DNA from: Candidatus Uhrbacteria bacterium
GTDB taxonomy: Bacteria > Patescibacteriota > Patescibacteriia > UBA9934 > GWF2-40-263
NCBI GenBank assembly: GCA_003511125.1
Contig: DOJV01000007.1
Location: forward strand, 1 to 18,635
Direction of reading: 5' to 3'
Length of the DNA stretch: 18,635 nucleotides
A model generated the notes under the pieces. The model worked only from the letters and a program-made list of their open reading frames with translations, ran no database searches and had not been told where the DNA came from. Shown piece by piece: positions 6,305 through 13,444 of the stretch. The first letter of the stretch is position 1; each line of letters opens with the position of its first letter. Position numbers and translations under genes: made by a program.

Positions 6305-7312
6305 ATGCGTTTCATTTTATTTCGTCTGGCGCGGGCTGTGCGCCGGGCAAAGATTCCGTTTTTCGTCTTGTGTGTCTTGATTGTCGCGTTCTTCGTGAGC
6401 GCGATCAAATGGATGCACTCGACCTATCCGCAAATGGCGGCCGAAGCTCGAGCCGAGGAGATGACTTTTTGGAGTATGGCTGACAAACTGACTGCGGAAG
6501 ATCGGTCGGCCTTGCTCAACTACGGTCTGCGCACCGGAAAGTTGCCGCGTGTCCTGCCTTGGTGGGAACACGATCGGCACATGTGTTCGGCTGTTGTGGT
6601 AAAGTACGTCGCGCTGTTCACGGGGATCAAACTCGTTCACGCCAGCGCGTGGGAATTGCGTACCAAGCGCGCTTGCTCGACTTGCGTCAGCAACGCGCGC
6701 AAATTGACGACCGTTTGGGACGCGACCGAAAGGTTTGCGGCCGACGGGAGTCTCGCGCCGGAGATGCGGGTCGCGCTCGTCCAAGAGGTCACAACCCAAG
6801 CTTATGATCCAAACAAGGTCTATGTGCTGGGGCTCTTGTGGGAGCACACCTCTTATTGGGAAAAGATTACGGCCGACCGGGCCGACATCAATTCCCATGT
6901 CGCGCTCTTGATTCGCGGGCGCGTCATCCACTTCATTGACATGGGCGACGGCGTTTACCCGTTGCGGCTGGAAACCCTTGACGAAGTTTTTGTCCGAGGT
7001 GATCTGAAGCCGGTGTGGGTCGCCGAGGTTCATGAAAAGACCAGAACTGAAGGCCGGCGTGGCGGACTTGTGAAGAAAGATTTCCGCCTTCCGGTAACCA
7101 CGCGCGAAGTGGCTTTCGAACAGCGTGTGTGGCCGTGGACATCGCTCCGGCGGTTCCTGGTTTTCCCGTCGCGGCCGTGGTACGCGCCTGATCGGTGGCA
7201 CAGCTTTTTTCAACGAGCGGACACGCTGGTGGAAAAGAGTCTGCTCTATCGCTGGCGTAACGGATATGATCCGTACCCGACCAAGTTCGTCGAGATGGAG
7301 GTGACACAATGA
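6305..7312 (+). CDS. Membrane-anchored protein, possible NlpC/P60-like cysteine hydrolase
   Basis: The protein has 335 residues. It has a basic N-terminus, one hydrophobic helix at about residues 17-36 and a large domain probably outside the membrane. I do not recognise a named family. A Cys at the start of a hydrophobic helix (HMCSAVVVKYVALF, Cys94) and a His at the start of a strand (INSHVALLIRG, His198) resemble the Cys and His arrangement of papain-fold NlpC/P60 or CHAP hydrolases, which cut peptidoglycan peptides. This is a low-confidence structural reading. The next gene overlaps by 4 bases (ATGA) and encodes a clearer CHAP enzyme with the same anchor layout, which supports the idea. 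GGAGG sits 5 bases before the ATG. Base use is GC-rich compared with rlmN and the gene at 8298. A strong -35/-10 precedes it at 6222. Confidence 0.75.
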   Translation: MRFILFRLARAVRRAKIPFFVLCVLIVAFFVSAIKWMHSTYPQMAAEARAEEMTFWSMADKLTAEDRSALLNYGLRTGKLPRVLPWWEHDRHMCSAVVVKYVALFTGIKLVHASAWELRTKRACSTCVSNARKLTTVWDATERFAADGSLAPEMRVALVQEVTTQAYDPNKVYVLGLLWEHTSYWEKITADRADINSHVALLIRGRVIHFIDMGDGVYPLRLETLDEVFVRGDLKPVWVAEVHEKTRTEGRRGGLVKKDFRLPVTTREVAFEQRVWPWTSLRRFLVFPSRPWYAPDRWHSFFQRADTLVEKSLLYRWRNGYDPYPTKFVEMEVTQ

Positions 7313-7938
7313 GGCGCCTTTTCAAGCGAGCTTTTCTGATTTGGCTGGCGGTCGTCCTTGTGACGGTCGCCGGTCGGGTCGCTTGGCGGCTTGGCGCCGG
7401 CTGGAAGTTTGTCTTTGCCGTTCCGGCCCATGGTGAAATTCTGGGTACGGAAAACGGCGTGACTGTCCATGCCTATGGTTGGAACGGTTCGTTTCGCGGA
7501 AAGTTCGGTCTTGAGTTCGAGTGTGTGGAGCTGATCAACCGTTACTACACACAAGTTCTCGAACACCGAAACATGAGCCGTACCGGACACGCGGAGTCCT
7601 ACTTTTGGGGCGCGGACGAGAAAGGACTCGTCGCTTACCCAAACGGCGGTACCACCGCGCCGGCCATTCATGACATCCTAGTGTTCGACGGCGGCCTGCA
7701 AGATGGTTCGATCGGACATGTGGCTGTTGTGGTGAAGGTGAATGAGGCCGAAGGGTCGATCACCTTCATTCAGCAGAATTCTGTCGCCTTCACCGATTGG
7801 GTGTTGAGGCGAGACATCTGGAAGGACAACCTTCCGCTTCGACACCTTGGCGACGAATGGTTCGTTGATCAAGGTTCCTACACCGATCCGATCGCCGGCT
7901 GGTCGCGTCTTGCGGCACCGGCAAGGAGTGTTCCGTGA
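7309..7938 (+). CDS. Membrane-anchored CHAP-domain cysteine hydrolase
   Basis: The protein has 209 residues. An N-terminal signal-anchor (about residues 8-22) follows a basic start. Residues 50-165 form a CHAP domain: Cys72 in FECVELINRYY, His137 in GHVAVVVKV and Asn157 in FIQQN give the expected Cys-His-polar triad. The layout is close to the amidase half of glutathionylspermidine synthetase/amidase and to CHAP peptidoglycan amidases or endopeptidases. The likely role is cleavage of cell-wall cross-links or another amide at the cell surface, of its own or a neighbouring cell. The ATG overlaps the upstream stop by 4 bases and has GGAGG at 7297-7301. Its own stop overlaps the GTG of the next gene. 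Tight coupling indicates that the three products act together. The substrate is not determined. Confidence 0.82.
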   Translation: MRRLFKRAFLIWLAVVLVTVAGRVAWRLGAGWKFVFAVPAHGEILGTENGVTVHAYGWNGSFRGKFGLEFECVELINRYYTQVLEHRNMSRTGHAESYFWGADEKGLVAYPNGGTTAPAIHDILVFDGGLQDGSIGHVAVVVKVNEAEGSITFIQQNSVAFTDWVLRRDIWKDNLPLRHLGDEWFVDQGSYTDPIAGWSRLAAPARSVP

Positions 7939-8201
7939 AGAAGCTCTCTCTCCTCCCCATCCTCCTTCTCTCAACCACTGCGCTGGCCGATGGTGGCCAA
8001 CATGTGGACTCGACCGGTTGCGAGGGTGCCGGGAGGGTCCTCTTTTTCATCCTCGTCGTGCTCGCTCTGCTCTTCATGCTCGTCGCCATCGTCGACGCCT
8101 ACAAGATGCGGACCGATCCGGTATACCGCGAGCGGTCCATGCGGATCGATAGGGAGCGCCGCGAGGCCAGGGAGCGCGACCGGAGGCGGACGCGGGGATA
8201 G
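7935..8201 (+). CDS. Small exported or membrane protein with Arg-rich tail
   Basis: The protein has 88 residues. An N-terminal stretch up to ALADG looks like a signal peptide with an ALA cleavage site at about residue 18. A second hydrophobic helix spans about residues 34-55, and the last 30 residues are rich in Arg, Asp and Glu (RERREARERDRRR). A short loop with one Cys lies between the two helices. The GTG at 7935 overlaps the CHAP gene stop (GTGA) and has GGAG 6 bases upstream. I recognise no family. It may be an accessory or inhibitor of the two hydrolases, since it is translationally coupled to them. It closes the operon before a strong terminator. Confidence 0.75.
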   Translation: MKKLSLLPILLLSTTALADGGQHVDSTGCEGAGRVLFFILVVLALLFMLVAIVDAYKMRTDPVYRERSMRIDRERREARERDRRRTRG

Positions 8202-8218
8202 CGACCCCACTCTTCGTC

Positions 8219-8259
8219 AACTCGTTCTCAGCGCATACGGCGCGGGAACGAGTTTTTTT
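8219..8259 (+). terminator. Intrinsic terminator of the CHAP operon
   Basis: AACTCGTTC (8219-8227) pairs perfectly with GAACGAGTT (8246-8254), followed by a T run. It separates the GC-rich operon from the next gene. Confidence 0.88.
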
Positions 8260-8280
8260 ATTTTGTTTTTTTCACTTTTT

Positions 8281-8289
8281 TGCTAAACT
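8281..8289 (+). promoter_or_regulatory. Extended -10 box, nearly leaderless
   Basis: TGCTAAACT combines a TG extension with TAAACT (8284-8289). It ends 8 bases before the ATG at 8298, so the transcript would have almost no leader. No Shine-Dalgarno site and only a T-rich -35 region are present. Confidence 0.45.
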
Positions 8290-8297
8290 AAAAGCGT

Positions 8298-9749
8298 ATG
8301 AAAAAAATAATTTTTGCTTTTTTAATTTCTTGGCTAATTGTCGCCCCAGCTTCGGCCTTTTCGTCTTGGCCGGCCTCGGATGCTGTTGGAACCAATATCA
8401 GCGCCGGCGTCCTAGTGTATAACTCCGGCTTTGAACCAAGTGGCGCGGTTTGGCATCCGGGACGTGGGACTTGGCTTGTGGTTGGTGACGATGGCGATCT
8501 CGCGGAAATAACTTCGTCCGGTTCAGTTGTGAATTATTGGTGGGTGGGCGGAGATCTGGAGGACATTACTTTTATTGATTCGGCCAGTTCGGTTGTTTAT
8601 TTAGCTGACGAAACTTCGAGTAGCGCGAAGGGTTTTGATTTGTCTTCCGGAAGTTTGAATGGTGAAGAGTACAGCTTTGCTGATCATATTTATCAGAGCG
8701 GCGGTTTGGGTCTTGAGGGTCTGACTTTTGTGCCTGACGGAAATCATCCGTTCGGAACCACGGCCATGGGCGGCGTCTTTGTCGCCGGCTGGCAATATGA
8801 CGGCGACATGTTTATTTACGAGCCGGCTCCCGGCAATCTTTCGACTTATTTGTACGAACTTCACACGACCAGCGGCTACAGTGATTTGTCCGGACTTACT
8901 TATGATTGGAATACCGGAACGCTTTATGCTGTTTACGATGGTTTGAATCTTTTGGAAGAATATGACTTGAACACATATTCTCTTCAAGCTTCCTACGATC
9001 TGTTTGGCTATGCCGAGGAGGGAATTGCCATACACAGTTCTTGTCCGGACGGAACCGCCGACGTTTTGATTAGCGATGATGGCGGAAGAATTTTTCTTTA
9101 CAGCGGTTATCCGGTCGCTTGTCCGGTTTCGACTGCGCCGGCAGTGATCGATTCTGATGGTGATGGCTATGATTCCATAGCCGATTGCGATGACACAAAT
9201 CCGGCGGCCCATTTGTTCAACTCTTTTTATCGCGATGCTGACGGCGATGGCCTTGGTGTTAGTGCCTCGACAATTTTGTGTGCCGAAACCGCGCCGGTCG
9301 GTTATGTCTTAAACGCAAACGACACCAACGACGCGATTCCCAACGCCGGAGTGGAAATTTTTGGCGATCATGTTGATAACGATGGCGATGGCCGGATCGA
9401 TGAACGAAACACATTGACCGAAAACGGAGCGCATCCTTATTATTCGACCTTGTCGGCCGCCGATACTTCGGCTTATGGTCGTAATATTTTATCTGTCTCA
9501 GCCCTGCGTTCCGGTCAAATTTATGTCACTTATGGCGACAATTCGATTTATCAATATTCAGTTTTGTCTTCCTCATCCACTACTCCTCGCGCGGCTTCGT
9601 GGGGAGGTTCGGCTTATTTAACGGTTGTGCGAGGAACAACAGCTGCGATTGTTAATGGCTATAACGGAACAGTCGTTGCTTCTACAGTGTTGTCTTCGAC
9701 AAGCGCTCGAGCATTAAGAGTTTGGGTTCGGGGAATTCTTGGATTTTAG
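8298..9749 (+). CDS. Secreted SdiA-regulated-like beta-propeller protein with calcium motifs
   Basis: The protein has 483 residues. A classic signal peptide ends at APASA (about residue 20). Residues 35-270 are a beta-rich domain with DLEDITF, GLEGLTFVPDGN and DLSGLTYDWNTGTLYAVYD repeats, the pattern of SdiA-regulated/phytase-like propellers. Three Asp-rich loops follow: DSDGDGYD (285-292), DADGDGLG (313-320) and DNDGDGRIDE (360-369). These are MopE or thrombospondin-3-like calcium-binding motifs, with paired Cys and NDTND spacers. The C-terminal 110 residues are Ser/Thr/Tyr-rich with short beta repeats and end in IRGILGF-like hydrophobic residues. It is probably an extracellular or surface protein that uses calcium to fold. 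The next gene starts 4 bases after the stop, so the two likely form an operon. The ligand or reaction is unknown. Confidence 0.82.
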   Translation: MKKIIFAFLISWLIVAPASAFSSWPASDAVGTNISAGVLVYNSGFEPSGAVWHPGRGTWLVVGDDGDLAEITSSGSVVNYWWVGGDLEDITFIDSASSVVYLADETSSSAKGFDLSSGSLNGEEYSFADHIYQSGGLGLEGLTFVPDGNHPFGTTAMGGVFVAGWQYDGDMFIYEPAPGNLSTYLYELHTTSGYSDLSGLTYDWNTGTLYAVYDGLNLLEEYDLNTYSLQASYDLFGYAEEGIAIHSSCPDGTADVLISDDGGRIFLYSGYPVACPVSTAPAVIDSDGDGYDSIADCDDTNPAAHLFNSFYRDADGDGLGVSASTILCAETAPVGYVLNANDTNDAIPNAGVEIFGDHVDNDGDGRIDERNTLTENGAHPYYSTLSAADTSAYGRNILSVSALRSGQIYVTYGDNSIYQYSVLSSSSTTPRAASWGGSAYLTVVRGTTAAIVNGYNGTVVASTVLSSTSARALRVWVRGILGF

Positions 9750-9753
9750 TATT

Positions 9754-10767
9754 ATGAAAATCTTTTTTGGTTTGTCGGTGTTAATTTTCAGCTTATCTGT
9801 TTTTGGTTTTGGCTGCCAAACCTTTTCGCTTAGCACTCCTTCCGCTGAAGTTAAAACGCTCGACAAAACTGTTTATACAGCCTTTATCATCAATACTCAC
9901 GATTGGACCAATCCAGAAGAAAGCATGGTGGTTTTGAATAAAGTTGTTGATCTGCACGAAGAATATCAAATACCGGTTGACATTTATCTTGATGATCAAG
10001 TTACACAAATTTTTCAAGATCAATCACCAGAACTTATCGAGCGTCTAAAAAATTCTTCTTATGTCGCTGTTTCTTATCATTTGCGTCCGCCGTATCCATA
10101 TTTTTGGGATTACGACTGGTTAGGTTTGGATGAGATGAATCAGAGCGAACTGAATAATTTATTGTTAAATTATGAGGAACACAAAATAGATTTAGTTACC
10201 GGCCAACCGACTAATGAGCCCGGCGGTTATCAATTACTCAAAGATTTGTTTGGTTATCCGCCCTATGTTGCCGCGGTTACCGGCAGTCCAAAAGTTATAC
10301 CGTTACTGGCCAAAATTTATAAAGACAAAGGAGCGATTTTTTCTGTGACCCACGCAGGCACGACTGGTTGGCAGGATCAAGAAAATAGTTTGTGGATGCG
10401 TCCTGAAGATTTAGAGGTGAAAGTTTACGAAAATAAAAGTCGAAAATCAGGCGAACAAATTTTAGTCGAAGCTTTAGATGAATTATCCGAAACTCGACCG
10501 GTTTTTTTGAATTTAAAGTGGCACGAAAATAATTTTTACACTTCGGGCACGCCTTGGGGGTCGGTTTACGCTCCTAATAAAAAAGACGAGGATTTTTTAA
10601 GTCCGCCGTATGATTTATCCAAAGCCATGATTGGGGTTAAAGTAAAAACCGACGCCGAGCAGGCCGAGCAGTGGTTGCGCTACGAAGAGTGTCTGATTTA
10701 TGTCAAAAACCATCCGGAGATTTTTACGGCCATCAACGCTCGAAATTTGGCGGAGATGATAGAATAA
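9754..10767 (+). CDS. Exported protein, possible polysaccharide-deacetylase-like fold
   Basis: The protein has 337 residues. It has a hydrophobic export signal (about residues 1-20) ending FGFGC, which resembles a weak lipobox with Cys21. The mature part has features that recall NodB-like or glycoside hydrolase/deacetylase barrels: an early His-Asp pair in INTHDW (49-50), DIYLDD (77-81) and a YHLRPPYPYFW segment (108-118). A later KWHENNF and Trp-rich loops could also line a carbohydrate site. I cannot match a named family, so this is a structural suggestion only. The ATG at 9754 was chosen over an upstream in-frame TTG because that would overlap the preceding gene, whose stop is 4 bases away. 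No Shine-Dalgarno site is present. It probably acts at the cell surface together with the preceding secreted protein. Confidence 0.7.
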   Translation: MKIFFGLSVLIFSLSVFGFGCQTFSLSTPSAEVKTLDKTVYTAFIINTHDWTNPEESMVVLNKVVDLHEEYQIPVDIYLDDQVTQIFQDQSPELIERLKNSSYVAVSYHLRPPYPYFWDYDWLGLDEMNQSELNNLLLNYEEHKIDLVTGQPTNEPGGYQLLKDLFGYPPYVAAVTGSPKVIPLLAKIYKDKGAIFSVTHAGTTGWQDQENSLWMRPEDLEVKVYENKSRKSGEQILVEALDELSETRPVFLNLKWHENNFYTSGTPWGSVYAPNKKDEDFLSPPYDLSKAMIGVKVKTDAEQAEQWLRYEECLIYVKNHPEIFTAINARNLAEMIE

Positions 10768-10769
10768 CC

Positions 10770-10798
10770 TTGATCAAAATCAAGTCATCGGCTATAAT
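10770..10798 (+). promoter_or_regulatory. Promoter of the KamA-like gene, -10 in a palindrome loop
   Basis: TTGATC (10770-10775), exactly 17 bases, then TATAAT (10793-10798). The TATAAT is the loop of a perfect inverted repeat TCATCGGC/GCCGATGA (10785-10792 and 10799-10806). The repeat could be an operator or a cruciform; the TTTTATTT that follows also makes it look like a terminator for the gene before. Confidence 0.7.
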
Positions 10799-10814
10799 GC
10801 CGATGATTTTATTT

Positions 10815-10828
10815 CAGGCAGTCGCCTG
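10815..10828 (+). promoter_or_regulatory. Leader hairpin before the KamA-like gene
   Basis: CAGGC and GCCTG pair around a 4-base loop and end 6 bases before the ATG at 10835. No Shine-Dalgarno site is seen. The hairpin might slow initiation. Confidence 0.35.
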
Positions 10829-10834
10829 ATAAAT

Positions 10835-11785
10835 ATGGAAAAATGGCAAGAAGAATTAACAGCTTCGATTCGTTCGATCGAGGACTTGCGAAAATTTTTT
10901 CCGGTGAGCGAGAGCTCGCCGCTTTTTGAAGTGGTGGCGCGAGCGCGAATGTCGATTACTCCGCACACTGCCAAGTTGATCGATTGGAATAATCCGAACG
11001 ATCCGCTCTTTTTAATGTCAGTGCCAAACGAGCAAGAATTGATGATTGCCGATGACGAGCTCGACGATCCTATTGGCGACAAAATGTGTTCACCTATTCC
11101 GTTCGTTGCTCGCAAATACGAAGATCGTGTTTTGATTCAAGTTTCTTTTGTTTGCCCGCAATACTGTCGCTATTGTTTTCGCCGCGATCGTACTGGCTGC
11201 GCCACGCCCGGGCCGACGGCCGAGGATCGCGAGCGGATTCGCGAGTATTTGATCACTCATTCTGAAATCAAAGAAGTTATTTTGAGCGGCGGAGAACCTT
11301 TGCTTTTGTCGGACACTCAGCTGTACGAATGGTTTGAATTAATTCGCTCGGTCGGAAAAAATATTCGTGTTCATACTCGAGTTCCGGCCAACTTGCCGTC
11401 TCGTTTTACATCCGAGCTTATCGAGTTGTTGTCCAGGTTTGAGGTTAGAGTAATTACCCATTTCAATCATCCGCGAGAGTTGGCTCCTGAAAACTTTGAG
11501 GTTCTAAAAAAACTTTTGTCAGTCGATTTGAGGGTTGAAAACCAAAGTGTTCTTTTGCGCGGCGTTAACGATTCGACTGAAATTTTGCGCGAGTTGATCG
11601 AAAAGCTCGGTGAGATCGGGATTGAACAGCATGCCATTCATCAGCTTGATGTCGCTAAAGGTATTGGTCATTTTCGGGTTTCGATTGAGAAAGGGCGGGA
11701 GATTGTTCGCGGATTGGGTTTGGCTGTGCCGTATTATTTGGATAATCCGGATGGGAGTGGGAAGAGGAATTTGTTAAAGGAGTAG
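10835..11785 (+). CDS. KamA-family radical SAM lysine 2,3-aminomutase-like protein
   Basis: The protein has 316 residues, shorter than clostridial KamA (about 416) and near EpmB size (about 340). KamA-family enzymes use SAM, an iron-sulfur cluster and PLP to move an amino group; members act on free lysine or on EF-P lysine (EpmB). The cluster motif CPQYCRYCFR gives Cys107, Cys111 and Cys114. SGGEP is the SAM-binding GGE motif. YYLDNPDGSGK near the C-terminus supplies the PLP lysine (Lys310). All key residues are present. No efp or epmA gene lies in the window, so substrate cannot be assigned. It is a single-gene unit between the promoter at 10770 and the hairpin region at 11823. Confidence 0.88.
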   Translation: MEKWQEELTASIRSIEDLRKFFPVSESSPLFEVVARARMSITPHTAKLIDWNNPNDPLFLMSVPNEQELMIADDELDDPIGDKMCSPIPFVARKYEDRVLIQVSFVCPQYCRYCFRRDRTGCATPGPTAEDRERIREYLITHSEIKEVILSGGEPLLLSDTQLYEWFELIRSVGKNIRVHTRVPANLPSRFTSELIELLSRFEVRVITHFNHPRELAPENFEVLKKLLSVDLRVENQSVLLRGVNDSTEILRELIEKLGEIGIEQHAIHQLDVAKGIGHFRVSIEKGREIVRGLGLAVPYYLDNPDGSGKRNLLKE

Positions 11786-11822
11786 GTTTTGGAGTGAGAA
11801 ATTCTGTTTTCAAAAAAAGGAT

Positions 11823-11887
11823 TTCTACGAATAGCGGCGATCACCTGTTATTCGTAGAAGTAAAAAATCAGCCGATCGGCTGATTTT
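11823..11887. repeat. Paired-hairpin module 1
   Basis: TTCTACGAATA (11823-11833) pairs perfectly with TATTCGTAGAA (11849-11859). Five bases later comes a perfect 24-base palindrome (11864-11887; arms AAAATCAGCCGA and TCGGCTGATTTT). The second hairpin ends in TTTT and can terminate transcription of the KamA-like gene. Confidence 0.8.
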
Positions 11888-11936
11888 GTGTTATTGAGTT
11901 ATTTCGTTCTTCGGTTTTGGTTTGGCAAACAAGGGG

Positions 11937-12006
11937 TTGGACTTCGGGGAATAGGTGTCGATCGACACCTATTCCCCGAAGTCCAAAACGGCCATTCGGC
12001 CGTTTT
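11937..12006. repeat. Paired-hairpin module 2 with a 50-bp perfect palindrome
   Basis: Bases 11937-11986 form a perfect 50-bp palindrome centred on GTGTCGATCGACAC. It is joined directly to AAAACGGCC (11985-11993) pairing with GGCCGTTTT (11998-12006). No coding potential is seen. A perfect palindrome of this length can form a cruciform. Confidence 0.9.
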
Positions 12007-12156
12007 GTGCTGTTAGGTTGTTTTTTTTGCTCCCTAAATAAATCTTTTGACAGCAGAGTTGTCAGGTATCAGGATTTTATTAAAGCAGAATTGCAGCAAA
12101 GCGGCGGGGAAAAGCCCAGATTTTTATTTTAGTTTAACGAATAAACTGCGAACCCG

Positions 12157-12225
12157 ACTTCGGGGAATAAGTGTCGATCGACACCTATTCCCAGAAGTAT
12201 CCAAAACGACTAAAAAGTCGTTTTT
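12157..12225. repeat. Paired-hairpin module 3, diverged copy of module 2
   Basis: The 42-base near-palindrome at 12157-12198 has the same core and flanks as module 2 with two mispaired positions. It is followed by AAAACGAC (12203-12210) pairing with GTCGTTTT (12217-12224). The 150 bases between modules 2 and 3 hold no gene that I can support, only a T8 run and a TGACA/TGTCA inverted repeat near 12057-12065. Confidence 0.85.
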
Positions 12226-12276
12226 ATGTTATCATTCCTCTAGTCACCTCATTCCTCTTTCTCCCTTCCGCCCCTT

Positions 12277-13377
12277 ATGCCCCCTCAGCCTCTCAAAAAA
12301 GCCATCCTCATCGACATCATCACCCCTCGCCAAAACGCTAAAGATAGTATCGAGCGTCTTTTGGAACTCGAAGAACTCGTTAACACTTATGGCGGAATCG
12401 TTGTGGTCAAAGAATACCAACGCCGTTTTACTCCACACCCGCGAACTTTTATTGGTCCGGGCAAGGCCGAGGCATTGCGAGATGAAGGCAGAGAACTCGG
12501 GGCCAAACTCATGATCGTCAATGATCGCCTTAAACCAAAACAAATTTATGAACTTCAAGAAATTCTGAAACCCGCCGGCATCGAAGTTTGGGATCGGCTG
12601 GATTTAATTTTAAAAATTTTCGCCAAGCACGCTCAAACCACCGAAGCGCGGCTCGAGATTGAGTTGGCCGGCATTCGTCACATGGGCCCGCGCATCTTCG
12701 GCATGGGTCTCGAACTCTCGCGCCAGGGCGGCGGCATCGGCACCAGCGGGATTGGCGAAACCAACACCGAACGCATGAAGCGTCACCTAAAAGAACGCGA
12801 GCGCAAAATAAAAAAAGATCTCGAGCAATATGAAACTGTCCGCGCCGGTCATCGCCAAGATCGTCGTCGCCGCGGTTTGAAGACGGTTTCTGTAGTCGGT
12901 TACACGAACGCCGGTAAAACCTCTTTGCTAAACGCATTGACCGGTCGGCGTGAATATGTCGCCAACCAACTTTTCGCCACTCTCGACACCCGTGTCGGCG
13001 AGCTGTATTTGCCAAAGCGCCGAGAAAAAGTTTTGGTTTCAGACACCATTGGTTTTATCAAAAATTTACCGCCAGAGTTGCTTCGCGCTTTTCAATCGAC
13101 TTTATCCGAGGCTATTGAATCAGATCTTTTGCTTCATGTTATTGATGTTGCTGATCCGATGATGAGTTTGAAAATCAAAACAGTCGAGGATATTTTGTCT
13201 GAACTCGGTTTATCGGAAACGCCAAAGATTTATGTTTTTAATAAAATCGATTTGGTTCCAAAATTAAAACGCGCGGCATTGAGTAAAAAATATAAAGAGT
13301 TTAGTCCGGTCTTTGTCTCGGCTCACGCGGGGAGCGGGTTGGGGGAGTTGGTGGCCGGGGTGGAAGGAAAAATTTAA
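12277..13377 (+). CDS. hflX: GTPase HflX
   Basis: HflX is a ribosome-associated GTPase that splits stalled or heat-damaged 70S ribosomes. The protein has 366 residues. The N-terminal HflX domain (about 1-190) includes FIGPGKAEAL (58-67), NDRLKPKQ and the family hallmark LSRQGGGIGTSGIGETNTE (147-165). The G domain starts near 202 with the P-loop GYTNAGKTS (208-216), then the switch I threonine in FATLDT, DTIGF (256-260) and NKID (322-325). It lacks the long C-terminal extension seen in some members. The ATG at 12277 gives the normal N-terminus. No Shine-Dalgarno site is seen, and the leader is pyrimidine-rich. A weak -10 (TATCAT at 12230) lies just after module 3. The gene ends in a strong terminator. 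Confidence 0.94.
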   Translation: MPPQPLKKAILIDIITPRQNAKDSIERLLELEELVNTYGGIVVVKEYQRRFTPHPRTFIGPGKAEALRDEGRELGAKLMIVNDRLKPKQIYELQEILKPAGIEVWDRLDLILKIFAKHAQTTEARLEIELAGIRHMGPRIFGMGLELSRQGGGIGTSGIGETNTERMKRHLKERERKIKKDLEQYETVRAGHRQDRRRRGLKTVSVVGYTNAGKTSLLNALTGRREYVANQLFATLDTRVGELYLPKRREKVLVSDTIGFIKNLPPELLRAFQSTLSEAIESDLLLHVIDVADPMMSLKIKTVEDILSELGLSETPKIYVFNKIDLVPKLKRAALSKKYKEFSPVFVSAHAGSGLGELVAGVEGKI

Positions 13378-13385
13378 AAAAATAC

Positions 13386-13424
13386 AAAATCCGAGCCGAC
13401 TTTTTTATGGCTCGGATTTTATTT
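13386..13424 (+). terminator. Bidirectional terminator of hflX
   Basis: AAAATCCGAGCC (13386-13397) pairs perfectly with GGCTCGGATTTT (13409-13420). It can serve hflX and the convergent gene at 13445. Confidence 0.88.
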
Positions 13425-13444
13425 GGTTGAACAGTTTAGGACTT

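Noticed and set aside
6317..7309. 330-codon minus-strand frame
   Set aside because: It is the exact antisense of the 335-residue membrane protein. Its long open length follows from high GC, and the plus strand has promoter, ribosome site and coupling.
8601..9212. 203-codon minus-strand frame
   Set aside because: It lies inside the secreted propeller gene, which has a signal peptide and calcium motifs. The minus frame has no recognisable features.
12047..12514. 155-codon plus-strand frame
   Set aside because: It covers module 3 and then overlaps hflX out of frame, so it is not a gene.
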